A stretch of DNA of 64,000 nucleotides from Nocardioides currus (GTDB lineage: Bacteria; Actinomycetota; Actinomycetes; Propionibacteriales; Nocardioidaceae). The stretch lies in contig NZ_PYXZ01000001.1 in NCBI RefSeq assembly GCF_003057875.1, forward strand, positions 1 to 64,000, written 5' to 3'. The notes under the pieces were generated by a model. The model was not told where the DNA came from. It made no database searches and saw nothing but the letters and a program-made list of their open reading frames with translations. Of the stretch, positions 32,289 to 42,215 are shown piece after piece (position 1 is the stretch's first letter; each line of letters begins with the position of its first letter). Position numbers and translations under genes: made by a program.

Positions 32289-33086
32289 ATGACTCCTCAC
32301 CGATCCGCGGCTCGCCGCATCACCCTGGCGGCCACGGCCGTCCTCCTCTCCGCCTCGCTGGCGGCCTGCGGCTCCGAGGACGACGCGGGAGACACAAGCT
32401 CCGACGGCGCCGGCGACGGTGCCGGCACGTTGACGGTCCTCGCCGCCGCCTCGCTGACCGACGTCTTCGCCGACCTCGCGACCCAGTTCGAGGCCGACCA
32501 CGAGGGGTCGACGGTGGAGTTCTCCTTCGGCTCGAGCACCGACCTGGCCGAGCAGGTGGCGGACGGCGCGCCCGGCGACGTGCTCGCCACGGCCGACGAG
32601 ACGTCGATGACGCTCGCCGAGGACGCCGACGTGACCGGCGACATCGAGACCTTCGCGACCAACGTGCTCACGATCGTCACGCCCGCCGGCAACCCGGCCG
32701 GCATCGAGTCGCTCGACGACCTCGACGGCGCGACCTGGGTGCGCTGCGCCGACGAGGCACCCTGCGGCAAGGTCGCGGCGGCCGTGCTGGCCGACAACGA
32801 CATCACCGCCGAGCCGGCAAGCCTCGAGGAGGACGTCCGGTCCACCCTCGACAAGGTCGTCTCCGGCGAGGCGGACGCCGGTCTGGTCTACGCGACCGAC
32901 GCCGTGGCCGCAGGCGACGAGGTGACGGCCGTGCCGATCCCGGGCGCCGACTCCGAGGTCACATCCTACTTCACGACCGTGCTCGACCAGTCGGAGGACG
33001 CCGACCTCGCGCAGGAGTGGGTCGACTTCGTGGTGTCCGACGACGGCCAGGCCATCCTCGAGACGGCCGGCTTCGGGGCGCCGTGA
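32289..33086 (+). CDS. modA: Molybdate ABC transporter substrate-binding lipoprotein
   Basis: 265 residues. Lipobox SLAAC with Cys27, an acidic tether, then the ModA fold: LTVLAAASLTDVFADLATQFEADH (about 42) with the serine that contacts the oxyanion, FSFGSSTDLAEQVADGAPGDVLATAD, FATNVLTIVTPAGNPAGI and the late GLVYATDAVAA. It binds molybdate or tungstate outside the membrane and hands it to ModB. First gene of modABC. Confidence 0.95.
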   Translation: MTPHRSAARRITLAATAVLLSASLAACGSEDDAGDTSSDGAGDGAGTLTVLAAASLTDVFADLATQFEADHEGSTVEFSFGSSTDLAEQVADGAPGDVLATADETSMTLAEDADVTGDIETFATNVLTIVTPAGNPAGIESLDDLDGATWVRCADEAPCGKVAAAVLADNDITAEPASLEEDVRSTLDKVVSGEADAGLVYATDAVAAGDEVTAVPIPGADSEVTSYFTTVLDQSEDADLAQEWVDFVVSDDGQAILETAGFGAP

Positions 33087-33105
33087 GGTCACAGGTGGGG
33101 CGCCG

Positions 33106-33915
33106 ATGACGAGGACGGGCCGGGCCGCCGACCCGCTGGGCCGACCGCCCCTCCTGCTCCTGGCGCCCGCCGTGGTGGCGCTGCTCCTGCTCGTGGTCCC
33201 ACTGGTCGCCATGCTCGCGGCGATCGACTGGGCCAGCCTGCCGGACGACCTCGCCTCCGCCCCACTGCGCCGCGCGCTGTGGCTGAGCCTGACGACGTCC
33301 ACCGCGGCGATGCTCGTCAGCCTCCTGCTGGGGCTGCCGGTCGCATGGCTGCTCGCCCGCGTGCAGTTCCGCGGCCGGGGGCTCGTCCGCGTGCTCGTGA
33401 CCGTGCCGATGGTGCTGCCGCCCGTCGTCGCGGGCGTCGCGCTCCGGTCGGCGTTCGGGCGCACCGGCCTGGTCGGCGCGCCCCTCCTCGACGCGACCGG
33501 CTTCGCGTTCCCGTTCACCGCCTGGGGCGTGGTCCTGGCCCACGTCTTCGTCTCGATGCCCTTCGTGGTCCTGGCGATCGAGGGCGCCCTGCGCACGGCC
33601 GACCCCGAGCTCGACGGTGCGGCCGCCACGCTGGGCGCCACCCGGTGGACGACGTTCCGACGTGTGACGGTCCCGTTGGCCCTGCCCGGCATCGTGGCCG
33701 GCATGGTGCTGGGGTGGGCGCGGTCGCTCGGGGAGTTCGGCGCCACCATCACCTTCAACGGCAACTACCCCGGCCGCACCCAGACGATGCCCACGCTGAT
33801 CTACGTCACCCGCCAGAGCGACCAGGACGCGGCCCTCGCGCTGAGCCTCGTGATGCTCGTGGTCTCGGTCGCCGTGCTCGTCCTGCTCCGCGGCCGCTGG
33901 CTGGGCACCCCGTGA
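33106..33915 (+). CDS. modB: Molybdate ABC transporter permease
   Basis: 269 residues with five to six membrane helices; the conserved EAA loop is DGAAATLGATRWTTFRRVTVPLALPGI (about 170-196), which docks to the ATPase. MVLGWARSLGEFGATITFNGNYPGRTQTMPTLIY is characteristic of ModB. It starts 19 bases after modA, and its stop overlaps modC (GTGA). Confidence 0.95.
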   Translation: MTRTGRAADPLGRPPLLLLAPAVVALLLLVVPLVAMLAAIDWASLPDDLASAPLRRALWLSLTTSTAAMLVSLLLGLPVAWLLARVQFRGRGLVRVLVTVPMVLPPVVAGVALRSAFGRTGLVGAPLLDATGFAFPFTAWGVVLAHVFVSMPFVVLAIEGALRTADPELDGAAATLGATRWTTFRRVTVPLALPGIVAGMVLGWARSLGEFGATITFNGNYPGRTQTMPTLIYVTRQSDQDAALALSLVMLVVSVAVLVLLRGRWLGTP

Positions 33916-34889
33916 CGGCCGGCCTGCACGTCGACCTGACCGTCCCGGGCCGGGCGAGCGTGCGGCTCGACGCCGGGCCGGGAACCGTGGTCGCGGTGAT
34001 CGGCCCCAACGGCGCCGGCAAGTCGTCGCTCGTGCGCGCGCTGGCGGGTCTCGTGCCCGCAGACGGCACGGCGGTCCTGGACGGCACCGACCTGCTGCGG
34101 CTCCCCGCCCGCGACCGTGAGGTCGGGCTCGTCTTCCAGGGGCAGCTCCTCTTCCCGCACCTCTCCGCCCTCGACAACGTCGCCTTCGGACCCCGCGCGC
34201 GCGGCCGGGCACGACGCGAGGCCGACGCCGCGGCCCAACGTCTGCTGGACACCTTCGGCGTGGGCCACCTCGGCCACCGGCGCCCGCGCGAGCTCTCCGG
34301 CGGCCAGGCGCAGCGAGTGGCGATCGCCCGGGCCCTGGCCACCGAGCCCCGCCTGCTGCTGCTCGACGAGCCCTTCGCCGGTCTCGACGTCACCGTGGCG
34401 ATGGCGCTGCGCATCGAGCTCGCCCAGCACCTCGCGGACTTCGACGGCGTCGCGATCCTGGTGACCCACGAGGCGATCGACGCGCTGACCCTGGCCGACC
34501 AGGTGCTGGTGCTCGACGGGGGCACGGTCGCCCAGCGCGGCACCCCGCAGGACGTCGCCGCCCGTCCGGCGACCGACCACGTCGCCCGGCTCGTGGGGGT
34601 CAACCTCGTCCGCGGCGCGGAGGAGTTCACGACCTTCTCGCCGCGCGACGTCACGGTCAGCCTCCGCCGGCCCGAGGGCTCGGCGCGGCTGCGGTGGAGC
34701 GGCTCGATCGCGAGCGCGCAGCAGCACGGCGACGCCGTACGCCTCCTCGTCGACTCAGAGCCCGCGCTGCTGGCCGACGTCACCCCGCAGGCCGCGACCG
34801 AGCTCGGTCTCGCGCCCGGCCGGGAGGTCTGGCTCTCGGTCAAGGCCACCGCCGTGAGCAGGTACGCAGCCCACCCCGACGACCGCTAG
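33912..34889 (+). CDS. modC: Molybdate ABC transporter ATP-binding protein
   Basis: 325 residues. Walker [10 protein letters not shown] (31-39), Q-loop [15 protein letters not shown], signature [15 protein letters not shown], Walker [13 protein letters not shown] and His switch [10 protein letters not shown]. The C-terminal 90 residues are a MOP/TOBE domain ([22 protein letters not shown]...[13 protein letters not shown]) through which molybdate can inhibit transport. It starts with GTG inside the modB stop. Confidence 0.95.
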   Translation: MTAGLHVDLTVPGRASVRLDAGPGTVVAVIGPNGAGKSSLVRALAGLVPADGTAVLDGTDLLRLPARDREVGLVFQGQLLFPHLSALDNVAFGPRARGRARREADAAAQRLLDTFGVGHLGHRRPRELSGGQAQRVAIARALATEPRLLLLDEPFAGLDVTVAMALRIELAQHLADFDGVAILVTHEAIDALTLADQVLVLDGGTVAQRGTPQDVAARPATDHVARLVGVNLVRGAEEFTTFSPRDVTVSLRRPEGSARLRWSGSIASAQQHGDAVRLLVDSEPALLADVTPQAATELGLAPGREVWLSVKATAVSRYAAHPDDR

Positions 34890-34892
34890 CAT
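34887..34892 (+). promoter_or_regulatory. -10 element of glpX, leaderless
   Basis: TAGCAT overlaps the modC stop and ends seven bases before ATG 34900. It supports that start over ATG 34891, which is part of the hexamer. Confidence 0.45.
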
Positions 34893-34899
34893 GCGCCCC

Positions 34900-35901
34900 A
34901 TGAGCCCGCAGACGAAGCCGGACCGCAACCTCGCCCTCGAGCTCGTCCGGGTGACCGAGGCCGCCGCCATGGCGGCCGGTCGCTGGGTCGGTCGCGGCGA
35001 CAAGAACGACGCCGACGGGGTCGCCGTCAACGCCATGCGGGTGATGATCTCCAGCATCGGCATGACCGGCACCGTGGTGATCGGCGAGGGCGAGAAGGAC
35101 AACGCCCCGATGCTCTACAACGGCGAGCAGGTCGGCGACGGCACCGGTCCGGAGTGCGACGTGGCGGTCGACCCGATCGACGGCACCACGCTGACCGCGA
35201 AGGGCATGAACAACGCGATCTCGGTGCTCGCCGTCGCCCCGCGCGGCACGATGTACGACCCCTCCGCCGTCTTCTACATGGAGAAGCTCGTCACCGGCCC
35301 GGAGGCCGCCGACGTCGTCGACATCCGCCTGCCCGTCGGCGAGAACATCCGCCTCGTCGCCAAGGCCAAGGGCCTCTCGGTCTCCGACGTCACCGTCGTG
35401 ATCCTCGACCGCCCCCGCCACGCCCAGCTCGCGGAGGAGATCCGCGCGACCGGCGCCCGCATCAAGTACATCGCCGACGGTGACGTGGCGGGCGCCATCA
35501 TGGCCGCCCGACCCGACACCGGCATCGACCTCCTGCTCGGCGTGGGGGGCACCCCCGAGGGCATCATCGCGGCGTGCGCGATGAAGTGCACCGGCGGCGT
35601 GATCCAGGGGCGGTTGTGGCCGCAGGACGACGACGAGCGCCAGCGCGCCCTCGACGCGGGCCACAACCTCGACCAGGACTTCGTGCTCGGCACCGACGAC
35701 CTCGTCACCGGCGACGACTGCTTCTTCGTCGCCACCGGCATCACCGACGGCGAGCTCATGCGCGGGGTCCACTACCGGCCCAACGGAGCCACCACCGACT
35801 CCCTGGTGATGCGCTCGCGCAGCGGCACGATCCGCCGCATCAGCAGCGAGCACCAGCTCTCGAAGCTACGCGATTTCTCCGCGATCGACTTCGACCGCTG
35901 A
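34900..35901 (+). CDS. glpX: Class II fructose-1,6-bisphosphatase
   Basis: 333 residues. Gluconeogenic enzyme that removes the 1-phosphate of fructose 1,6-bisphosphate; GlpX is the main FBPase of actinobacteria. Motifs: [33 protein letters not shown] (metal-binding Glu), VDPIDGTTL (metal-binding Asp), and the late [17 protein letters not shown] with the family's [11 protein letters not shown] before it. ATG 34891 would add three residues, but the leaderless -10 favours 34900. Its last 36 bases overlap the converging hydrolase gene. Confidence 0.95.
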   Translation: MSPQTKPDRNLALELVRVTEAAAMAAGRWVGRGDKNDADGVAVNAMRVMISSIGMTGTVVIGEGEKDNAPMLYNGEQVGDGTGPECDVAVDPIDGTTLTAKGMNNAISVLAVAPRGTMYDPSAVFYMEKLVTGPEAADVVDIRLPVGENIRLVAKAKGLSVSDVTVVILDRPRHAQLAEEIRATGARIKYIADGDVAGAIMAARPDTGIDLLLGVGGTPEGIIAACAMKCTGGVIQGRLWPQDDDERQRALDAGHNLDQDFVLGTDDLVTGDDCFFVATGITDGELMRGVHYRPNGATTDSLVMRSRSGTIRRISSEHQLSKLRDFSAIDFDR

Positions 35902-36696
35902 GAACGCCGGCCGCAGCGCCGCCGTGACGGCGGCGATCACCCGCGGGTCGATCGCCATCCCGACGTGGGAGGCGCGCACCTCGACCGGAGTGGCGAGCGG
36001 GTCGATGCAGGCGCGCCAGTCGACGATGCCGTCGCGTCGGGAGTAGATGGCGGTGAAGTCGACCGAGTCGGCCAGCGGCGCTCGCCCGTCGTCGAAGCTC
36101 CGTCGCGCGCACGTCCCCGAGACGCAGTCCTCGGCCATCACCCCGGGGATCCCCGCACGGCTGAGGCGCACCAGCATCGCGACGCTGGCCGACAGGCTGA
36201 CGTGGTGTGCGCCCGGGGCGAGCATCGGGCTCCCCATCGTCACCAGGCCCGAGACCAGGTCGGGCCGGCGCGCGGCCACGCCGCGGGCGAGCATCCCGCC
36301 GAGGCTGTGGCCGACGATCCGGACCAAGCTGCCGCGCCGCTCCGCGATCGACTCGAGGCGCATCTCCATCTGAGCGGCGACGTCGAGGGTGCAGCCGACG
36401 TTGGCCCGGATGTGCGAGCGGTAGGTGCGCAGTCCCTGCTGCTGCAGCGCGCGGCGCATCAGCGCGAGCGTGCCGTCGCCGGCCATGAAACCCGGCACCA
36501 GCATGACCGGGTCCTCCGCCCGCCCCGTCGCGCGATGGCTGTACGGCGTGTGCCGCCGCTCGCCCCGCAGGTGGACCGCCTCCAGGGCGTAGCGACCGGC
36601 CTCGCCGATCACCCGGCCCTCGCCCAGGACGGCGTGCACGCGCGGACGCTCGAAGCCGTCAGGCAACAAGAAGTCGGCGAGTGTGGTCGGCGTCAC
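35866..36696 (-). CDS. Alpha/beta-hydrolase, lipase/esterase-like
   Basis: 276 residues from GTG 36696, with TAGGTT seven bases upstream. The nucleophile elbow is GHSLGG (about 128), preceded by [21 protein letters not shown], a cap-forming region and a late Asp/His pair ([16 protein letters not shown]). It resembles triacylglycerol lipases and esterases that act on short acyl chains. There is no signal peptide in this form. The 3' end runs 36 bases into glpX on the other strand, so the two transcripts are complementary at their ends. Confidence 0.82.
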   Translation of the reverse strand: MTPTTLADFLLPDGFERPRVHAVLGEGRVIGEAGRYALEAVHLRGERRHTPYSHRATGRAEDPVMLVPGFMAGDGTLALMRRALQQQGLRTYRSHIRANVGCTLDVAAQMEMRLESIAERRGSLVRIVGHSLGGMLARGVAARRPDLVSGLVTMGSPMLAPGAHHVSLSASVAMLVRLSRAGIPGVMAEDCVSGTCARRSFDDGRAPLADSVDFTAIYSRRDGIVDWRACIDPLATPVEVRASHVGMAIDPRVIAAVTAALRPAFSAVEVDRGEIA

Positions 36697-36703
36697 AGTC
36701 CCG

Positions 36704-36709
36704 AACCTA
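36704..36709 (-). promoter_or_regulatory. -10 element of the lipase-like gene, leaderless
   Basis: TAGGTT on the reverse strand ends seven bases before GTG 36696. Confidence 0.45.
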
Positions 36710-36797
36710 GCCGTCACCCGGATGTCACACCGACATTTGACCCACGAATACCCCATCCCGGTGCCGCCGGCGCCCGTCCGTCGTGTTGACTCGGACC

Positions 36798-37745
36798 ATG
36801 AGTCGCACGTCGTCCACCGCTCCCCAGGACCCGTCGGCCGTGAGGGTCTCGGAGGAGCTGTTCGCCCCGGTCAGCCCCTCCGTGGAGATCTGCTACCAGA
36901 CCTTCGGGTCCGACGACGACGACCCGCTGCTGCTGGTGATGGGGCTCGGCGGGCCGATGATCTGGTGGGACGACGACTTCTGCACGCGGCTCGCCGAGGC
37001 CGGCTTCTTCGTCATCCGCTACGACAACCGCGACACCGGGCGGTCCTCGCGGATCGGCCAGCGCGTGACGCGCGCCCAGCTGGTGAGGGCCTTCACGACG
37101 GGACGAGGCAGTGCGCCGTACGCCGTGAGCGACCTGGCCGCCGACGGCCTCGCCCTCCTCGACCACCTCGGCATCGACGCCGCCCACGTCGCCGGCATCT
37201 CGATGGGCGGCATGATCGCGCAGACCATGGCGATCGAGGCGCCCTCGCGCGTGCTCTCGCTGACCAGCATCATGTCCACCACCGGCCGGCGCACCGTCGG
37301 CTGGCAGAGCCCCGCGCTGCTGCCGACCCTGATCGCCCCGCGCCGCGGCGGCAAGGAGGCCTACGTCTCCACCAACTCGATGGTGTGGGGCCTGATCGGC
37401 TCGCCCGACTTCCCGGTCGAGGCCGACGTGCTGCGCAAGCGCGGTGAGGACACCTTCGACCGCGGGGTCTCCGCGAGCGGCGTCCTGCGGCAGATGATGG
37501 CGATCCTCACGCAGCCCAACCGGACCCTGCGCCTGCGCACGCTGCACCTGCCGACGCTGGTGATCCACGGCCTCGCCGACAAGATGGTGCACGTCAGCGG
37601 CGGGCGCGCGACGGCGTCGGCGATCCCCGGGGCCGAGCTGGTGCTGGTCGACGGGATGGGCCACGACCTGCCGACCGAGCTCTACGACTCGTTCGTCGAG
37701 GGCATCCGCCGCACCGCGGACCGGGCTCGGCCGGGCGGCGCCTGA
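36798..37745 (+). CDS. Alpha/beta-fold hydrolase
   Basis: 315 residues. Classic alpha/beta hydrolase: oxyanion region VMGLGGPMIWW, RYDNRDTGRSSR strand, nucleophile GISMGG (about 135), Asp in VIHGLADKMVHV and His in DGMGHDLP. The pattern D-N-R-D-x-G-x-S is typical of the group annotated as aclacinomycin methylesterase-like or generic hydrolases. It stands alone between the lipase-like gene (divergent) and the alpha-glucoside importer. Substrate unknown. Confidence 0.88.
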   Translation: MSRTSSTAPQDPSAVRVSEELFAPVSPSVEICYQTFGSDDDDPLLLVMGLGGPMIWWDDDFCTRLAEAGFFVIRYDNRDTGRSSRIGQRVTRAQLVRAFTTGRGSAPYAVSDLAADGLALLDHLGIDAAHVAGISMGGMIAQTMAIEAPSRVLSLTSIMSTTGRRTVGWQSPALLPTLIAPRRGGKEAYVSTNSMVWGLIGSPDFPVEADVLRKRGEDTFDRGVSASGVLRQMMAILTQPNRTLRLRTLHLPTLVIHGLADKMVHVSGGRATASAIPGAELVLVDGMGHDLPTELYDSFVEGIRRTADRARPGGA

Positions 37746-37796
37746 CCTGTCGGGCCGCGCCCCTGCTGGCTCTCCTCCCTCCGCGTGGTCGCGCAC

Positions 37797-37840
37797 TTGC
37801 CAACTGCGGGCCAATGGCGTTAGTTGTGATCCAAACCACA
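37797..37840 (+). promoter_or_regulatory. Promoter and CRP/GlxR-like site of the alpha-glucoside importer
   Basis: TTGCCA (37797-37802) and GTTAGT (37819-37824), 16 bases apart, make a plausible promoter. TGTGATCCAAACCACA (37825-37840) matches nine of the ten fixed positions of the actinobacterial CRP/GlxR consensus (TGTGA...TCACA) and would overlap the transcription start. GGGAGGA follows as ribosome site. Confidence 0.5.
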
Positions 37841-37854
37841 TAAGGGAGGAACGC

Positions 37855-39144
37855 ATGCACCGTCCCTCACGGCGCCGGTTCCGGCGTCAGTCCATCCGCA
37901 GGATCACGGCAGCCGCTGCCTCGATCACCTGCGCCGTCTCGCTGGCCGCCTGCTCGGGCGACGGCGGCGACAAGACCGAGCTGATCTGGTACATCAACCC
38001 CGACAGCGGCGGCCAGGACGCGGTCGCGGAGAACTGCTCGACCGACGACTACACCGTCACCACCCAGGTCCTCCCCCAGGACGCCGGCCAGCAGCGCATC
38101 CAGCTGGCCCGACGCCTGGCTGCGGGCGACCCCTCCATCGACCTGATGAGCCTCGACCCGCCGTTCACGGCGGAGTTCGCCAACGCGGGCTTCCTCGCGG
38201 AGATCCCGCAGGACGTGCAGGACCGGCTCACCGAGCAGTCCTTCGACGGCGCCACCGCGGCGGCCACGTGGGACGGCCAGCTCGTGGCCTTCCCGTTCTG
38301 GTCCAACACCCAGGTGCTCTGGTATCGCAAGTCCTTCGTCGAGAAGGCCGGGCTCGACATGAGTCAGCCCGTCACCTGGGACCAGATCATCGACGCGGCG
38401 TCCGACAACGGCGGCAAGATCGGGGTGCAGGCCAACAAGTACGAGGGCTACTCCGTGTGGATCAACGCCCTGATCTCCGGTGCCGGCGGCTCGATCATCG
38501 AGGACGCCGACCAGGGCGCGGACGCCACCATCTCGATCGACAGCCAGGCCGGCGAGACCGCGGCCGGGATCATCGAGAAGCTCGCGTCGTCGCCGGCCGC
38601 GCCGGCCGACCTGTCGGTGTCCAACGAAGGCACCGCGGGATCGACGTTCGGCTCCGACGCCGGCTCGTTCCTGGTCAACTGGACCTACATCTGGAACAAC
38701 TACGGCGACGACCGCCTCGGCGACGACATCGGCTACGCGAAGTATCCCGAGTCCGTCGAGGGTGAGGAGTCGCGTCCGCCGTACGGCGGGATCGGCATCG
38801 GCGTCAGCGACAGCTCCGATGACAAGGAGGACGCGCTGGCCGCGGCCGAGTGCCTCGTCTCCCCGGAGAACCAGGGCATCAACGCCGAGATCACGGGCAA
38901 CATGCCGGCCAGCGCGGAGGGCTATGAGTACCCCGCGCTCGCCGACCTCTTCCCGCCCGACCTGCTGCAGCTGTTCCAGGACAGCGTCGACGCCGCGGCA
39001 CCGCGGTCGGTGACCCCGTACTGGTCCGACATCTCCAGCTCGCTGCAGAGCACCTGGCACCCGCCGTCGAGTGTCGATGCCGACACTCCCGCCAAGTCGC
39101 GCTCCTTCATCGACGACATCATCAAGGGAGGGAGGTTGTTGTGA
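37855..39144 (+). CDS. Alpha-glucoside/trehalose-type ABC substrate-binding lipoprotein
   Basis: 429 residues. An Arg-rich leader, lipobox SLAAC with Cys33, then a family 1 extracellular solute-binding fold (IQLARRLAAGDPSIDLMSLDPPFTAEFA, WDGQLVAFPFWSNTQVLWYRKSFVEKAGL, GSDAGSFLVNWTYIWNN). The architecture and the gene order match LpqY/MalE-like trehalose or maltose binding proteins of actinobacteria. The GH13 gene downstream suggests alpha-glucosides. GGGAGGA precedes ATG 37855. It overlaps the first permease by GTGA. Confidence 0.93.
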   Translation: MHRPSRRRFRRQSIRRITAAAASITCAVSLAACSGDGGDKTELIWYINPDSGGQDAVAENCSTDDYTVTTQVLPQDAGQQRIQLARRLAAGDPSIDLMSLDPPFTAEFANAGFLAEIPQDVQDRLTEQSFDGATAAATWDGQLVAFPFWSNTQVLWYRKSFVEKAGLDMSQPVTWDQIIDAASDNGGKIGVQANKYEGYSVWINALISGAGGSIIEDADQGADATISIDSQAGETAAGIIEKLASSPAAPADLSVSNEGTAGSTFGSDAGSFLVNWTYIWNNYGDDRLGDDIGYAKYPESVEGEESRPPYGGIGIGVSDSSDDKEDALAAAECLVSPENQGINAEITGNMPASAEGYEYPALADLFPPDLLQLFQDSVDAAAPRSVTPYWSDISSSLQSTWHPPSSVDADTPAKSRSFIDDIIKGGRLL

Positions 39145-40097
39145 GCGCAGTGACCGCACCGCAGTCCGACAAGGTCGCCGAGGAGAGGGCCCGCGCCGCC
39201 TCCAGTGACCGCGCCGTCGCCGAGAACCGGCTGGGCCAACGCCTGGTCGCCCCGGCTGTCGTCCTGATGATCCTGGTGACCGCCTACCCGATGCTGCAGG
39301 CGCTCTACCTCTCGCTGTTCCGCTACCGGCTCACCACGCCGGACGACCGCGAGTTCGTGGGGCTCGGCAACTACGGCACGATCCTGACCGACTCGCTGTT
39401 CTGGCAGGACACCTGGAACACCGTGCTGATCATGGTGATCACCGTCGCGGTGGAGCTGGTCATCGGCTTCGCGTTCGCGATGGTGATGCACAAGATCATG
39501 ATCGCCCGCGGGCTGATGCGGACCTCGATCCTCATCCCCTACGGCATCATCACGGTCGTCTCGGCCTTCGCCTGGCAGTTCGCCTTCTCGCTCAACAACG
39601 GCTTCGTGAACTCGTGGTTCTCGTGGTTGCCGTGGATAGCCGAGGACACCAACTGGTACGGCGACCACTGGCCGGCGATGTTCGCGATCATGGTCTCGGA
39701 GATCTGGAAGACGACGCCGTTCATGGCGCTGCTGCTCCTCGCCGGCCTCTCGCAGGTCTCCGAGGACATGCTCGAGGCCGCCGAGGTCGACGGGGCCACC
39801 TGGACCCAGCGGCTGTTCAAGGTGATCCTGCCGAACATGAAGGCCGCGATCATGGTGGCCGTCCTGTTCCGCGCCCTCGACGCCTTCCGCATCTTCGACA
39901 ACATCTTCGTGATGACGCGAGGGGCGCAGGAGACGGAGTCGTCGTCGTTCCTGACCTACCGACAAGTCATCGAGCAGATGCAGCTCGGGATGGGGTCGGC
40001 GCTCTCGGTGCTGCTCTTCCTGACCGTGCTGCTGCTGGCGTTCGGGATCGTGAAGCTGTTCAAGGTCGACCTGGCACAGGCGAGGGGTGAGGGCTGA
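39141..40097 (+). CDS. Sugar ABC transporter permease (MalF/SugA type)
   Basis: 318 residues; a charged N-terminal tail of 35 residues then six membrane helices. The EAA loop is LEAAEVDGATWTQRLFKVILPNMK (about 213-236). LVAPAVVLMILVTAYPMLQALYLSLFRY at the start of the membrane part is typical of CUT1 permeases. It pairs with the MalG-type permease that begins at its stop (TGATG, one-base overlap). Confidence 0.94.
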   Translation: MSAVTAPQSDKVAEERARAASSDRAVAENRLGQRLVAPAVVLMILVTAYPMLQALYLSLFRYRLTTPDDREFVGLGNYGTILTDSLFWQDTWNTVLIMVITVAVELVIGFAFAMVMHKIMIARGLMRTSILIPYGIITVVSAFAWQFAFSLNNGFVNSWFSWLPWIAEDTNWYGDHWPAMFAIMVSEIWKTTPFMALLLLAGLSQVSEDMLEAAEVDGATWTQRLFKVILPNMKAAIMVAVLFRALDAFRIFDNIFVMTRGAQETESSSFLTYRQVIEQMQLGMGSALSVLLFLTVLLLAFGIVKLFKVDLAQARGEG

Positions 40098-40933
40098 TGG
40101 CAACCAAGACCAAGACCGGGATCGGCACCTGGGTCGGCTTCGTGCTGATCCTCGTGTGGTGCCTGCTCCCCGTGGCGTGGATCGTCTCGCTCTCGTTCAA
40201 GTCGCTCGAGGAGACCACGGCGGGCAGCCCGCAGTTCCTGCCGAAGGACTTCACCACCGGCAACTACGGGGAGATCCTCGACAACGGCGACTTCACCCGG
40301 GCGCTGATCAACTCCTTCAGCATCTCGCTGATCGCGACGGTCCTCTCCGTCATCCTGGCGACGCTGGCGGCGTACGCCATCGCCCGGTTGGAGTTCAAGG
40401 GCAAGCGCCTGGTGCTCTCGATGGCGCTGGCCATCGCGATGTTCCCGGTGGTGTCGCTGGTGGGGCCGCTGTTCGACATGTGGCGCACGTTCGGCCTGTT
40501 CAACACCTGGCCGGGCCTGATCATCCCCTACATGACGTTCACGCTGCCGTTGGCGATCTGGACGCTCTCGGCCTTCTTCCGCGAGATCCCGTGGGAGATG
40601 GAGCAGGCGGCCCAGGTCGACGGAGCCACGTCGTGGCAGGCGTTCCGCAAGGTGATCGTCCCGCTCGCCGCACCCGGTGTGTTCACCGCGGCGATCCTGA
40701 CGTTCTTCTTCGCCTGGAACGAGTTCGTGCTCGCGATCTCGTTGACGTCGACGACGTCGTCGCGGACGGTGCCGGCCCAGATGTCGTTCTTCGTGGGACC
40801 GGACCCGTTCAACCCGCCGTACGCACAACTGGCGACGGCCTCGGTCATCGTCACGATCCCCGTGATCATCATCGTCCTGCTTTTCCAGCGCAAGATCGTC
40901 GCCGGCCTGACCTCCGGCGCAGTGAAGGGTTGA
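40097..40933 (+). CDS. Sugar ABC transporter permease (MalG/SugB type)
   Basis: 278 residues, six membrane helices. The EAA loop is MEQAAQVDGATSWQAFRKVIVPLAAPG (about 172-198). FFFAWNEFVLAISLTS near the C-terminus is characteristic of the MalG group. Together with the preceding permease it forms the CUT1 importer channel; the ATPase follows four bases after its stop. Confidence 0.94.
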   Translation: MATKTKTGIGTWVGFVLILVWCLLPVAWIVSLSFKSLEETTAGSPQFLPKDFTTGNYGEILDNGDFTRALINSFSISLIATVLSVILATLAAYAIARLEFKGKRLVLSMALAIAMFPVVSLVGPLFDMWRTFGLFNTWPGLIIPYMTFTLPLAIWTLSAFFREIPWEMEQAAQVDGATSWQAFRKVIVPLAAPGVFTAAILTFFFAWNEFVLAISLTSTTSSRTVPAQMSFFVGPDPFNPPYAQLATASVIVTIPVIIIVLLFQRKIVAGLTSGAVKG

Positions 40934-40937
40934 TCCA

Positions 40938-42197
40938 ATGGCTGCCATCGACATGAAGAACATCGTCAAGAAGTACGGCGACGGCTTCCCAGCGGTGAAC
41001 GACGTCAGCATCGACGTGCAGGACGGGGAGTTCATGATCCTCGTCGGCCCGTCGGGCTGCGGGAAGTCCACCCTGCTGCGGATGATCGTCGGACTGGAGG
41101 ACATCACCACCGGCGACATGATGATCGGGGACAAGCGCGTCAACGACCTGGCGCCGCGCGATCGCAACCTCGCGATGGTGTTCCAGAACTACGCGCTCTA
41201 CCCGCACCTGACGGTCTACGAGAACATCGCCTTCCCGCTCCGGCTCGCCGGAGCCCCGGAGAGCGAGATCGACCAGAAGGTGCGCGAGGCGTCGAAGACG
41301 CTGGAGCTCGACGAGCACCTCGAGCGCAAGCCCGGCAACCTGTCGGGTGGTCAGCGCCAGCGGGTGGCGATGGGCCGCGCGATCGTGCGCGACGCGGACG
41401 CGTTCCTCTTCGACGAGCCGCTGTCCAACCTCGACGCCAAGCTGCGTGGGCAGATGCGCACCGAGATCTCGCGGCTGCAGAAGCGTCTGGGCATCACCAC
41501 GGTCTACGTCACGCACGACCAGACGGAGGCCATGACGCTCGGCGACCGGGTCGCGGTGATGAAGCGAGGCGTGCTCCAGCAGCTCGCCTCGCCGCGCGAG
41601 CTCTACGAGAACCCGGGCAACCTCTTCGTGGCCGGTTTCATCGGCTCCCCGCCGATGAACTTCCTGCCCGCCGAGGTCGACGGGACCTCCGTCAAGCTCC
41701 CGTTCGGGACCGTCACCATCTCCGAGGAGAAGGCCAAGAGGGCCCAGGGCAAGGGACTGCTCATCGCCGGCATCCGGCCCGAGCACTTCGAGGACGCATC
41801 GGTGAAGGACTCGCCGACGGCGGGCTCGACGTTCAGTGCCCGCGTGGACGTCGTCGAGTGGCTCGGCAACGAGGCCTACGCCTACATCCCGTTCGAGGCG
41901 CCGCCCGAGGTCCAGGCCCAGCTCACGCAGCTGGAGAAGGACCTCGACGGCGAGTCGATGCGCACGCAGCTGGTGATCTCCCTCGACGGCGCCAGCCGCA
42001 TCGCCGAGGGCGACGAGGCGGAGATCTGGGTCGACGCCCGCAAGATCCACCTGTTCGACCCCTCGACCGGTGAGAACCTCACGGTCGACGAGGCGCGTGC
42101 GGGGCGGATCCACGGTCGGGAGGACCCGAGCGGCATGGCGAAGGCCGAGGCGATGGCCGACGAGGGCGAGGAGATCCACTCGGCCGACGAGGCCTGA
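40938..42197 (+). CDS. MsmK/UgpC-type ABC transporter ATP-binding protein (first)
   Basis: 419 residues. Walker A GPSGCGKST (39-47), Q-loop FQNYALYPHLTVYENIAFPLR, signature LSGGQRQRVAMGRAIV, Walker B AFLFDEPLSNLDAKLR, His switch VTHDQTEAM. The C-terminal 180 residues are the OB/TOBE regulatory domain, longer than usual by about 50 residues with a Glu-rich tail. It is the fourth gene of the importer operon. An 18-bp terminator follows. Confidence 0.94.
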   Translation: MAAIDMKNIVKKYGDGFPAVNDVSIDVQDGEFMILVGPSGCGKSTLLRMIVGLEDITTGDMMIGDKRVNDLAPRDRNLAMVFQNYALYPHLTVYENIAFPLRLAGAPESEIDQKVREASKTLELDEHLERKPGNLSGGQRQRVAMGRAIVRDADAFLFDEPLSNLDAKLRGQMRTEISRLQKRLGITTVYVTHDQTEAMTLGDRVAVMKRGVLQQLASPRELYENPGNLFVAGFIGSPPMNFLPAEVDGTSVKLPFGTVTISEEKAKRAQGKGLLIAGIRPEHFEDASVKDSPTAGSTFSARVDVVEWLGNEAYAYIPFEAPPEVQAQLTQLEKDLDGESMRTQLVISLDGASRIAEGDEAEIWVDARKIHLFDPSTGENLTVDEARAGRIHGREDPSGMAKAEAMADEGEEIHSADEA

Positions 42198-42215
42198 GCC
42201 CAGCGCCGTACGCCA

